Shown here: positions 22,453 through 32,049 of the stretch, in pieces | Layout of the letters: each line of letters begins with the position of its first letter | Numbering within the stretch: position 1 is the stretch's first letter | DNA from: Phytophthora hibernalis | Lineage: Eukaryota > Oomycota > Peronosporomycetes > Peronosporales > Peronosporaceae | Direction: 5' to 3' | NCBI GenBank assembly: GCA_012656075.1 | Contig: JAAKBF010000007.1 | Coordinates: 62,001-126,000 of the forward strand | DNA length: 64,000 bases | Made by a program: the position numbers and the translations under genes | Notes under the pieces: model-generated | Databases searched by the model: none | The model's input: only the letters and a program-made list of their open reading frames with translations | Told to the model about the DNA's origin: nothing

Positions 22453-23733
22453 TTAATCCTGCTGCCCAACAGAGTCGATCCCCTTGCTCGGTGAAAACCA
22501 CGACCCAAGAAGCTGCTCTGCAGCGTTTTGACTGAGTCGATGTGCTGGATGTGACAGCATCAGCACGAGCGCCTGGCCAGTTAGCAACAGCAACCCAAAC
22601 GTTAGACAAAGATGTTCACGTACCCGTGCGTGCTTCTCAATGTGCATCATGAGTTTTACAGTAGCGAAAAAATGAACTGATGCGTACCTGGTGCAATCTC
22701 TCGACTGATCCACCGACTTCTAGAAAGTAGAACTTGGTGAACGGGTTTGCGCTGTCATGTGCACAGAGCTGGTCAAACACGTTCTGAGGCAACAGCAGCA
22801 AGAAATGAGGGTCGTGAGTGTGTATCAAGTGTAGGACGTAAGCAGACGCACCTGTGCTGCTTCCAGAGGAACGTCTTGATGCCAGTAGATAACGTCCAGG
22901 TGAAAACCAGGGTCCTCGTTAAACGCCAGCGAAACTTCATCCTGGTTAGCGTGGAGCTGTGGAGTCTGAGCAAGTTCGTACTGTCAGACAAGACTTTTAA
23001 GACCAGCAGCAACTCTGCGCTCTCGTACCTGATTCACCTGCCTGTAGACAAGCAACAGCCTAAACGACGACACTTCTTGGCATTCCTGTTGCAACAACTC
23101 AGTGTCAGAACTCAAATCTGCATCGTAAAATAACAACTCACGTTGCCAGACCATATCTCTATGGGCCCCGAAGTACCGAGCAGCATCAGCCAGAATCGCA
23201 TCGAGGTCCACAATATCATCATGTTCAGCCGAGTTCAGTAAGCCAGGCACAGCCGACACCATTGCATCGACATCCCGTGTGAACTATCCAAACAACAAGT
23301 AAAGCACCTCATCAGAACTTAACACACGCTTGAGTGCAACTCCAACCACGCGTTGTACCGCCTGCACGACAGCAAGTCGTGAGTCATATGCTGTAGCGAG
23401 ACCAATCTGGTGCTGCAGCAGCAAATAGAGTTCAATATCAAGCTAAACGCCAACATATTCAGCAACGGATTGCTACTCACGTTGCTCCCCATTTGCATCT
23501 TGATCCGTACGAGCTTCTGCACCGCTTCCTGCAGCATTCGCGCATCGGCATCTTGCTCCACGTCCACTCCGCACCAACAGATCATCTGCCAGGCACCAAA
23601 AGACGTCCACAGAATTAATATGCTGCGCATGACAAGCATCATCTCGCCCCTCCATTGCCGCGCGTACGAGATGCTCGTCGGCAAGCGTTAGCTGTCTAAC
23701 AGCCTGCACATCGTCCAGCGTCGAGGCCACCAT
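22453..23733 (-). CDS. BABAM1: BABAM1/MERIT40-like protein
   Basis: BABAM1 is a VWA-like scaffold of the BRISC and BRCA1-A deubiquitinase complexes. The match is by pattern: MLQEAVQKLVRIKMQM followed by HDLLSCRRYNAWLELHSSV, FTRDVDAMVSAVPGL and LDAILADAA (human HEFALVVVNDDTAWLSGLTSDPRELCSCLYDL ... FNLEGLFSLI). Then come FRLLLVYRQVNQ (human VVRTILVYSRPPCQ), FHLDVIYWHQDV (human FFFDVVYIHNGT), PFTKFYFLEVGGSVERLH and a final LSHPAHRLSQNA (human LLAHPLQRPCQSHA). At least six exons. The N-terminal 30 residues are not conserved. The frame near 23,640 and the last exon are uncertain. Without a search the call is moderate. Confidence 0.55.
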
Positions 23734-24190
23734 GCCTTTACTGTTCTGTACACAGTGTGCTGCTTTTCGCCGCGGCACAAACCCGTTTAAACTGCAGATT
23801 TATTGGATCGATCGTTTAATCCGGTAAAACAGTTTTCCTGGACGTACAGCACTAGTACACACACATGTACGTACAGTAGTAATAAGTTCTCGCCAATTAC
23901 CAAAGGCCGTTCAAAAGAACGAGAGCAAGCGGCAAACAGATTCCAGCAATTCCCGTGTGTGTCACTGCAAGCACAAGAAAAGTGAGTGTAAACCAACGAC
24001 AATCCTTGTTACACCAGGCAGCTTGAGCAGCAGGAAGTTCCTGCTTGATCGATGGATTTATCAATTGACACGAGTAATTCGATTTTGAATAAAATGTTGC
24101 AAAATGATAGCAGTGCGTTGATTCGGAGATAACAAAGTTGCCAGATTGCAAATAGAGCAACAACAATGTGTGGTAAGTTATTGCACTGCC
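23734..24190. other. Intergenic, no gene recognised
   Basis: This 457-base stretch lies upstream of the BABAM1-like gene and downstream of the PH-like gene. It holds an ACACATGTACGTACAGTA palindromic stretch near 23,865 and no supported coding frame. Confidence 0.5.
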
Positions 24191-25078
24191 TTAGTCCTTG
24201 GTAGACGGATCGGGTCTGTTACTCATAGCGAGCGCTGTGTACTTCATGCCCACCCCAGCGAACTTTTTCTTCCGCTCTTCGGCTTCTTGCTTCCGCTGTT
24301 CCAGTTCCTGCGTCCGTTTTGCCCAGTACGCTTGCTTCTTGGCGCGATCATCCACCATCTTGCGGAATTTCAGCCCAGACTGCACTTCCTCTTCAGTCTC
24401 CTCGCTCGTGCTGCTATCCTCGCACACCAACTGCAGATTCGTCATCTATCCAATGACAACATACAATAACATGAGACTTCCACCACAATTCTAACTGCAT
24501 TTTCCATACCAAAAACGCACCCAGGTATCGCGTACTTCCCCTGAGTCCGCCTCCACATCCAGCACCGTGTCGCCCTTTTGAGACGTAATAGTGAACCCGG
24601 CCTTGCCTCCAGACACAAAAAGCAGTTCCAACACCGTTGTCAGTGCTAATCCAACAAAAGAGTAAATTAGCAATACCAGCACCACGTGCCTTGTGTCTTG
24701 ATCAAATTGACCGTGTGCAGGTCGATCTTGGTCGGGTTCTTGACGGAGTCGTGCAGTTTCCACAACAATCTGCAGCGACAATTAGTCTCCAAACAACAAC
24801 CCACACTCCCCACTGTAACAAAAAAGCAAAACCCACGCACGTGTGTCCATCTTCATCGAGTTTGACGTGAATTCGCTCGGTTCCCGTGTTCAATCCGAGG
24901 ACAGTTTTCTTCCGCATGAAGTAGGCGCCTGCGCAATACAAACGTGTAAGCACCACTGCGTCTCCATGAACTTCACTCTTCTCCAGCTCCAATTGACACC
25001 TTTCTGGAGCACCAACAACCTCTGCGTGCCTTCCTGGCGCGCCTGGCACTGCGCTAAACAGTTGAGCTGGTTCCCCAT
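24191..25078 (-). CDS. Myristoylated PH-like domain protein with coiled-coil tail
   Basis: I do not recognise the gene. The start at 25078 reads MGNQLNCLAQC: Gly-2 with following residues suits N-myristoylation, and Cys-7 suits palmitoylation. The next exons read CQLELEKSEVHGDAVVLTR, TVLGLNTGTERIHVKLDEDG, KLHDSVKNPTKIDLHTVNL, VLELLFVSGGKAGFTITS and VLDVEADSGEVRDTWV. That series of short beta strands ending with a ...RDTWV helix is what a PH domain looks like. The C-terminus is a charged helix (QAYWAKRTQELEQRKQEAEE) and ends SNRPDPSTKD. Four or five exons; one slip near 25,015. Likely a membrane-associated adaptor. It is head-to-head with the AGC kinase (117 bases), whose product also has a myristoylation start. 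Confidence 0.6.
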
Positions 25079-25195
25079 AAGTTAACGTACCGGTAAGCTT
25101 TCGATAGGGTTCTGAAAACGGTACGCTTTTTGGCCAATGACGAGCGCATACGACTTCAAATTATTAGCTGGAAGTTCATTCCACAAGGCTCGAGA

Positions 25196-26837
25196 ATGGG
25201 CGTCCAGCAGTCTCGCGAGTCGGTCGATAGGGTGGACAGCCACGACGATGTTCAATTAGGACTGAGGGAGCTGCACCGACAAGCAGAGACGGGTGTGTTC
25301 TCGGACTCTGAAAGCGATTGGGGCGAGGTGAGCGAGAGCGAGAGCGATGCAGTCGATACGGACGAGGAGACGGGCGTGTGGATGGCGCTGCCTAGTGCTC
25401 TGAGCTCCACCGGCCGTACCTTTCGGAGGGTTGAGACGCAGGCGGTGGGCGAGGAAGAGCATCTCCAATTGGTGAAACGCAGAGCTCGTGCGGCCAAGAG
25501 GAAGAGAGAACAGAAACAAGTGAAGGCAGAGACTGGGGACAGTGAGGGTGCAATCTCAGCTCGAGATTTTGAACGGATAAAAGTGATTGGAGTTGGAGGT
25601 ATGGGGAAAGTATTGTTGGTGCGTCATCGAAGGGATGGGAAGTGCTACGCGATGAAAGTGGTGGCGAAAAGCTCGGTAAGAGAGAAAAACATGGCGGCGA
25701 GGGTCTTGTCGGAGCGGGACGTACTGGGTGGAACGAGCCACCACGCATTGGGTACGGGTAGTGTATTGTACTGGCTGAAATACGTGGCGAGTGGTGTGAA
25801 GATAACAAATGTTTGTTTCGTACGCAGTTCATCTGCATTGGGCTTTTCAGACCAAGAGTACCTTGTATTTTGTGATGGAGTACTGTCCTGGTGGAGAGCT
25901 ATCGACGCATCTTGAGCAGGTGACAAGGTTTACAGAGGACGTGGCAGCATTCTACGCGGCTGAATTGATTCTTGCAGTGCAGCAGCTGCATCAGCACGGC
26001 ATTTTGCACCGAGATCTAAAGCCGGAGAATATGCTACTCTCAGAAGACGGTCACCTTAAACTTGTTGATTTTGGCATTAGCAAGTTTGGGGTTACTGAAG
26101 CAACTCGCGGAGCAAAATCCCTTGCGGTAGCTACGAATATCTAGGTGCGTGATGATTTCATCAACCGGAGGCTGTGCGTCGTTCAGTGATTACTGTGATT
26201 TGTTTTGCTTTTGCAGCACCCGAGGTACTGAAAGGAGAGGAGTACGGCACAGCAGCAGACTGGTGGGCATTTGGCGTTGTGTTGTATGAACTCCTCACGG
26301 GACTGCCGCCATGGTACAGCCACAACCCGAAAGATATGTGCAGACAAGTCCTTCATACTCAAATTTCCTTCCCAAAATCCTTATCACACGAAGCCGAAGA
26401 CTTGCTGACTAAGCTGCTAAATCGGAACCCACAAGAAAGATTGGGCTCTTACGGTGGAGGTTCTGAGGTTAAGGAGCACGCTTTCTTTCGACATATCGAT
26501 TGGGAAATGCTAACATTCCAAGAAGTCCAGCCTCCGATCCGACCTTGCGAGTCCCCGCAGACCATCGTACGTTTGATTATTCGTGTTTTGGCTTCAGATT
26601 CTCTACAGTTGTGCTTAATATCCTTGCTTGGTATCGATATAGATCGAAGGTAGTAATTTCCGCGACGAGTTCACGAAAATTGCGTTCGGAAATGTTGATA
26701 GTTCCGCCGGTGGTGCTGCCTTCAGCGAATCCTTCAAAGGTTTCAATTTTGAAGCACCCGAAGACCAGCAGATTGAATACGGCTACACACGTGATGTAAG
26801 TTTGCCGAGGGGCCCTTGTGGAAAAAACTTGGTGTGA
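25196..26837 (+). CDS. AGC-family Ser/Thr protein kinase, probably N-myristoylated
   Basis: Start at 25196 (MGVQQSRES), a likely myristoylation signal. A Ser/Asp/Glu-rich N-terminal region of about 100 residues is followed by the kinase domain from FERIKVIGVGGMGKV. It has the ATP lysine in YAMKVVAKSS, hinge VMEYCPGGEL, catalytic loop HRDLKPENML, DFG in DFGISKFG, and activation loop CGSYEYLAPEVL. Then come DWWAFGVVLYELLTGLPPW and RNPQERLG. The C-tail has FRDEFTKIAFGN and a hydrophobic motif FKGFNFEAPE, with Glu where AKT/S6K have a phosphosite. This makes it an AGC kinase of PKA/AKT/S6K type. Three introns. A missing T near 26,121 breaks the activation loop frame; restoring it gives the canonical sequence. 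The exact C-terminal end is uncertain. Confidence 0.88.
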
Positions 26838-26947
26838 AGTATAGCATCATCGATCATGAAACCATTCCAATGAGCTGAAAGCACGTACTTCGTACTTCGT
26901 AGTACATGATTGAATTAAATGGCTTACGAAATCACAACTTTGCTGGT

Positions 26948-27982
26948 CTACACAAGTGTCGGGTAGATGTGCTGGTCGTACACGGTCGCCCACACGCATC
27001 CGTCGTCGTCAAAGGCCCAGCAGCTATGCGAGACGTTAGCAATTTCGTGGATGAACAAACCGCCACGCTTGTCCAGCGTCTGGAGACCGAACGTGTCCGA
27101 CGTGTACTCAAGCGTATCGTTCATATTGACGATGGTCAAGTTGTTGTACTGCGTCTCGATCTCCTCAAGAGTGTCCACCTCGGAGTAGCGACCGAAAATG
27201 CAACTCTGCCACGGCATGATAACATCATCGACAGGCGAAGCGAAAAAGTGAGCCTCCTCCAGCTTCAGGAAGTTGGCCTTGCGACGGTGCTGGTCGTAGA
27301 TGCACTGGTCGTTGCCTGGCAGGCAAGGGTTCACGTTGTTGTACACGGGCAGGAAGAAGTTGGCGGTGGAGAAGCTACCGAACTGCGGCCAGCGGTTGAC
27401 GTTGAACTGCGAGTACGTGTACTGGGAGTCGGGGTTTTCAATTGAGTAGATGACGTAGTCTTTCTGCATCTTGCCGTAATAGTCCTCGGGACCGTAGGCG
27501 CTGTAGTTAAACATGGTCTCGGGCACGAGCATAGTCAGGAACACAGCGTTGTTGGCGATCGACACGTCAACCTTGTCGGGTCCGATGAACTGACCGTTCT
27601 GGAGACCGGCCAGACTGATGAAGCGTTTGACCTTGTGGTCATCCATCTCTTCAATGACAGCGCGAGCAATGGGGCCACCCTGCGAGTGAGCAATGAAGAT
27701 ATAGCCGTCATCGAACTCCGTGTTGTTGGCGACCACCTCACGCACGGTGTCCACAGCCTTGGGGATCTGAAGCAGGATCGCCTCCGTCGAGCAAGTGCCG
27801 TCGCAGAAGGAGAGCGAGACGACAGTGCGGCCTTCAGCGGTCAAGTTGGCAACGAAGTTTTTGCCGGACTCGTAGGTGGTGAAGACACCGTGGAAGAAGA
27901 ACACGGGCAGGTTGGACGCAGCCGACGTGACATTCGCCAACACAAAGGCGCAGGACACGAGCGCGAGAAGGAAGCTGCGCAT
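26948..27982 (-). CDS. Secreted palmitoyl-protein thioesterase-like enzyme, copy A
   Basis: Lysosomal or secreted alpha/beta hydrolase that removes fatty acyl groups from cysteine; closest in style to PPT2. Single exon, 344 residues, intact. A signal peptide covers residues 1-21 (FLLALVSCAFVLANVTSA). PVFFFHGV opens the fold. The nucleophile is Ser in IAHSQGGPIARA, the acid is probably Asp in SPVDDVIMPWQS (PPT2: VITPWQSS), and the His is in ANVSHSCWAF near the C-terminus (PPT2: ISHTAW). Several N-glycosylation sites (NLT, NVS, NDT). Paired cysteines in PCLPGNDQC. It is the only one of the three copies in this window with an unbroken frame. Confidence 0.88.
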   Translation of the reverse strand: MRSFLLALVSCAFVLANVTSAASNLPVFFFHGVFTTYESGKNFVANLTAEGRTVVSLSFCDGTCSTEAILLQIPKAVDTVREVVANNTEFDDGYIFIAHSQGGPIARAVIEEMDDHKVKRFISLAGLQNGQFIGPDKVDVSIANNAVFLTMLVPETMFNYSAYGPEDYYGKMQKDYVIYSIENPDSQYTYSQFNVNRWPQFGSFSTANFFLPVYNNVNPCLPGNDQCIYDQHRRKANFLKLEEAHFFASPVDDVIMPWQSCIFGRYSEVDTLEEIETQYNNLTIVNMNDTLEYTSDTFGLQTLDKRGGLFIHEIANVSHSCWAFDDDGCVWATVYDQHIYPTLV

Positions 27983-28739
27983 CTTGATGGAGACTTGAGG
28001 GCTTCTTGGCGAAATCGGTAGTGTCCTTGGTTCAGGTCTCCGATTTGGAGCTCAGGGCGGGACGCGCGAATTGATGGCGACGGCGTGCCCTTCCTTCTTG
28101 CAGAGCGTGGCTGCAGCAGATGGATCCCCGGGGCACAAACATCGTCCGTTGAAGAGCGCTTCCTCTTACCTTTGCAGGGCGATCATGCAAACGTCAAACC
28201 GAGCCGGTACACGTTGCTGGGAAGCTGTTGAATACATTGCGGGATTTGCAAGTATTGACCGACGAGACCGATAACCATTTCGCTGCGTGTCCTGCACCTT
28301 CCAGCCTTGACTGCACGCACAGTTTGCACGATCCGCTTGAAGCGAGCGGTTACCTCTTAATCTTCATGAAACTCTCACGGCGGACGCCATTCGCATCGAT
28401 ACTTCAGGGGCTGATTCACCACTGAGTATACGTATAAGGCTAGGATGACTGTCAGCGGCGGCGCCCTTCGGCACTTTTCACTCCCATTGCGCCACCCACA
28501 GATGGGAGGTACATCGTGCATAGATGTCTCCAGCAGCAAAAACCAAGCGCGCGGGCTCAAGACTCTTGAGTCAAGAGGACCTTCGCGCTGAAGAGACCCT
28601 CTTCAAGAGAGACAGAAGGCGGTAAACACATGCATTAACTGTAATTTCACACAGCAAATCATTTGACTTGGCAAATGTATTGTTTTGACCTACCTTGCGT
28701 CGTGATAAGACATAAAAACCTCTAATAATTTATGAATGA

Positions 28740-29060
28740 CCAGCCGCGCTGCGCTTGGCTGGGCGCCCCCGCGGTTCGCTTCGCTCGCGATATAGAGATA
28801 GAACCTCCGGCCTCACGTGTTGCCCTCACGCTTTCGTCTCCGAGGCCCCTGCCTTCGCCGTGACGCTGCGGGGACGTGCAGTGTTAGGTTGGTGCTATGT
28901 CCAACCACGTCGTCCACCCCACTGTGTGTTATCCCAAGATTTTTGTGTGCCAGTACTATTTTCTGTTCAAGAGAGAGTCTTTCGATCATCTCGATCTTCT
29001 CCAGGAGTCCTCAGCCTGAGGACCTCGGGACATTCGTCAGAAAATACTGTACAAGCCCTT
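28740..29060. mobile_element. Possible transposon or solo-LTR remnant
   Basis: An abrupt GC-rich block with inverted short repeats is followed by a stretch beginning TGTTAGGTTGG near 28,881 and ending GGGACA near 29,032, which could be LTR ends (TG..CA). No target duplication or coding remnant was found. This is a guess from composition and end dinucleotides. Confidence 0.22.
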
Positions 29061-29189
29061 TCTGAAAACGCCACTTTGTGGCACAGGAATTTGAATGCTG
29101 CTGCAAGTGCAGCAGAGGCACTTGCAGTGCAAGTGCATGTAGGTAATGGACCTCGGTGTTGGATCATCCAACCTGCAAAGGCAGAGGGC

Positions 29190-29400
29190 ACGCCAATCCA
29201 TACCGGTACAGTACCTGCCTACGAAATTCGTGCAATGCTATCAGTACCGGTATCGGTGCATGCAGCGTGCTGCATTTGTCGCGAGGAACATGAAACCAAA
29301 ATCTGTAATAAATGTACATGTATTAAACATGTACCGGTACGGTACTGTCAACTTTTAAGTTTTAAAAATGCTGGTTCATGTACACTGTAGCACTATGCAA
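29190..29400. repeat. Palindrome-rich island (TACCGGTA / TACATGTA)
   Basis: Multiple copies of TACCGGTA, GTACATGT and related self-complementary words lie within about 200 bases, 3' of thioesterase copy B. Similar clusters lie at 30,600-30,770, 46,590-46,680 and 53,985-54,015. They avoid coding sequence. Confidence 0.6.
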
Positions 29401-29476
29401 GTTCGTTCGCCAGAGCTACAGTACCGTGCAGTACCACAACAGCACCGCACACATTGCTCCCCGTACGAAGAGACAA

Positions 29477-30516
29477 TTAGTGCAGCACGGCGTACAGGTG
29501 GTCGTTGTACAGCGGTGCCCATTTGCAGTCGCCGTCGTCACCGCGCCAGCATTTGTGGGTGACGTTCTCCACCTCATGCAGGAACAAACCGCCACGCTCG
29601 TCCAGCGTCTTGAGGCCGAACGTGTCCGACGTGTACTCCAGCGTGTCGTTCATGTTGACAATCGTCAGGTTCATGAACTGCGTCTCAATCTCCTCGAGAG
29701 TGTCCACCTCCGAGTAGCGACCAAAGATGGAGCTCTGCCACGGCATAATACGATCGTCCGCGGGCGAAGCAAAGAAGTGAGCCTCCTCCAGCTTCAGGAA
29801 ATTAGCCTTGCGGCGGTTCTGGTCGTAGATACACTGGTTGTCACCCGGCAGGCACCGGTTCACGTTGTTGTACACGGGCAGGAAGAAGTTGGCGGTGGAG
29901 AAGCTGCCGAACTGCGGCCAGCGATTGACGTTGAACTGTGAGAACGTGTACTGGGCGTCGGGGGTTTCAATTGAGTAGATGACGTAGTCCTTCTGCATCT
30001 TGCCGTAGTAGTCTTCCGGACCGTAGGCGCTGTAGTTGAACATGGTATCGGGTACTAGCGCAGCGAGGAAGGGGGCGTCGTTGGCAATTGAAACCTCAAC
30101 CTTGTCGGGCCCGATGAACTGGCCATTCTGGAGACCAGCCGTGCTAACGTATCGCTTGACCTTGTGGTCATCCATCTCCTCGATCACAGCTCGGGAAATA
30201 GGGCCACCCTGGGAGTGTCCAATGAAGATATAGCCGTCGTCGAACACCGAGCTGTTGGCCACGATCTCGTGGATCTGAGCAATAGCCTTAGGAACTTGCA
30301 GAACAATCGCCTCCATCGAGCACGTAGTCTCACAGAAGGTAAGAGGCACTACAGTGCGACCTTCAGCGGTGAGGTTTGCCACAAAGTTGTCAGCGTTGGT
30401 GTGGTCGCCACGGATGCCGTGAAAAAGAACACCGGCAACGACGAAAAATCGGTCCCAGCGGACGTCACTGCGAAGGCGGTGGATAGGAGTGTGAATAGAA
30501 GGCGGTGGCCGAACAT
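29477..30516 (-). CDS. Palmitoyl-protein thioesterase-like enzyme, copy B
   Basis: Same family as copy A, with about 85% similar protein sequence in the core. Start at 30516 (MFGHRLLFTLLSTAF) with signal peptide. It has FHGIRGDHTNADNF, the nucleophile in IGHSQGGPISRA, acid region SPADDRIMPWQSS, and His in VTHKCW; the end is at VLH. One T is missing near 30,425 (run of five in PVFFF-HG), which shifts the frame between signal peptide and catalytic core. Copy A and copy C read through here. The rest is open. Start codons of copies B and C face each other 312 bases apart. Confidence 0.82.
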
Positions 30517-30828
30517 CGTGGCGGTGACAGGATACTTGAGCACTTGCCGGCAAATTCGGTAGTGATCGGACTCCAGAGCTGCGCAGATGGACTCCACTAT
30601 GGAATACGTGTACATGTACGGTACATGCAACATTGTACCGTATGGCGGTACCGCTGCAGATCACTTCATTGTAGCAAATTGTCGCGACAGGAAGTGAGTG
30701 CATGGCTGCGGCGTACCGGTACACATTGCAACGTACCGTGTAAATACCGGTAGATACATGTACTCGTCCTTCCAACACAATCGATTCTACCGGCAAACCC
30801 TCAAGTCTCTTGTACACGGTCAGCAACG
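30517..30828. promoter_or_regulatory. Shared upstream region of thioesterase copies B and C
   Basis: These 312 bases lie between two divergent start codons. They contain a dense set of palindromes: TACATGTA near 30,610 and 30,760, and TACCGGTA-type words near 30,640, 30,715 and 30,747. As the only DNA between the genes it must hold both promoters. No TATA box or initiator was identified with confidence. Confidence 0.5.
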
Positions 30829-31866
30829 ATGTTCGATCGCCGTGCTCTTTTCGCGCTCTTGTCATCTGTGTTCGCGCTGACGGCCGCCGCGACGGATTTC
30901 TCCTCGCTTCCCGTGTTCTATTTCCACGGTGTCCGGGGCAACCACACCAACGCTAAGAACTTCGTGGCGAACCTCACTGCCGAAGGCGCACCGTCGTGGC
31001 ACTCACCTTTTGTGAAATGCCGTGCTCGCTGGAAGCTCTTGTCCTGCAAGTTCCGAAGGCGGTGGCCCAGATTCGCGAGACTGTGACCAACAGCTCTGAA
31101 TTCGACGACGGCTACATCTTCGTCGCTCACTCCCAGGGCGGTCCTATTTCCCGTGCTGTCATTGAGGAGATGGACGACCACAGGGTCAAGCGCTACATCA
31201 GTATGGCTGGCCTGCAAAACGGTCAGTTCATCGGGCCTGACAAGGTCGAGTACTCGATTGCCAATGATGGACCCTTCTTGGCTACTCTGGTACCAGAGAC
31301 CATGTTCAACTACAGCGCCTACGGTCCGGAAGACTACTACGGCAAGATGCAGAAGGACTACGTCATCTACTCAATTGAAAACCCCGACGCCCAGTACACG
31401 TTCTCGCAGTTCAACGTCAATCGCTGGCCGCAGTTCGGCAGCTTCTCCACCGCCAACTTCTTCCTGCCCGTGTACAACAACGTGAACCGGTGCCTGCCGG
31501 GTGACAACCAGTGTATCTACGACCAGAACCGTCGCAAGGCCAACTTCCTGAAGCTGGAGGAGGCTCACTTCTTTGCCTCCTCCACTGACGAACGTATTAT
31601 GCCGTGGCAGAGCTCCATCTTCGGTCGCTACTCTGAGGTGGACACTCTCGGAGATCGAGACGCAGTACAACAACTTGACCATCGTCAACATGAACGATAC
31701 GCTTGAGTACACGTCGGACACGTTCGGTCTCAAGACGCTAGACGAACGTGGCAGCCTATTCATTCACGAGGTGGAGAACATCACCCACAGCTGCTGGTCG
31801 CGCGACGACGGCGACTGCAAGTGGGCACCGCTGTACAACGACCACCTGTACTCGGTCCTGCACTAG
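30829..31866 (+). CDS. Palmitoyl-protein thioesterase-like enzyme, copy C
   Basis: Inverted neighbour of copy B. Start at 30829 (MFDRRALFALLSSVFALTAAA, signal peptide), then PVFYFHGVRGNHTNAKNF, nucleophile in VAHSQGGPISRA, acid region STDERIMPWQSS, His in ITHSCW, end VLH at 31866. Two frame breaks: one base missing near 30,988 (EG-RTVVAL) and two bases missing near 31,650 (TLEEIETQ expected). The rest is fully open and conserved, so I treat it as a gene with consensus errors; a recent pseudogene cannot be excluded. Core DNA is nearly identical to copies A and B, with mostly silent changes. Confidence 0.78.
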
Positions 31867-32049
31867 ACAGCAGTCTAGTACTACTGCAGTACTATGGTAC
31901 ATGTAGTACAACTTCGAAGAATTCAGTTTTCAACATGATTTTGTGGTCCAACATGACATTTCGACAACTAGATGGGTTCATTAGTCATCCTACTGCACCC
32001 GACTGAAAAGGTAATCTGTCTCTACCAAACTCATTTTCTCGTCGACGGC

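Larger units (their letters stand above)
27983..29476. other. Long intergenic stretch with repeat-like and palindromic DNA
   Basis: No gene is recognised in these 1.5 kb. From about 28,740 to 29,060 a GC-rich segment starts with an imperfect stem (CAGCC ... GGCTG) and CGCTTCGCTCGCG-type runs, unlike its AT-richer flanks. It may be a transposon remnant. From 29,190 to 29,400 the palindromes TACCGGTA and TACATGTA recur. Plus-strand frames across it (for example 28,755-29,390) have no family motif. Confidence 0.4.

Noticed and set aside
26906..27445. Plus-strand frame of 179 codons opposite thioesterase copy A, and similar ones opposite copies B and C
   Set aside because: They are antisense shadows of a strongly biased coding frame; the three copies share them only because the sense DNA is conserved.
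28755..29390. Plus-strand frame of 211 codons
   Set aside because: It crosses the GC-rich repeat-like block and a palindrome island; no domain or plausible start context.
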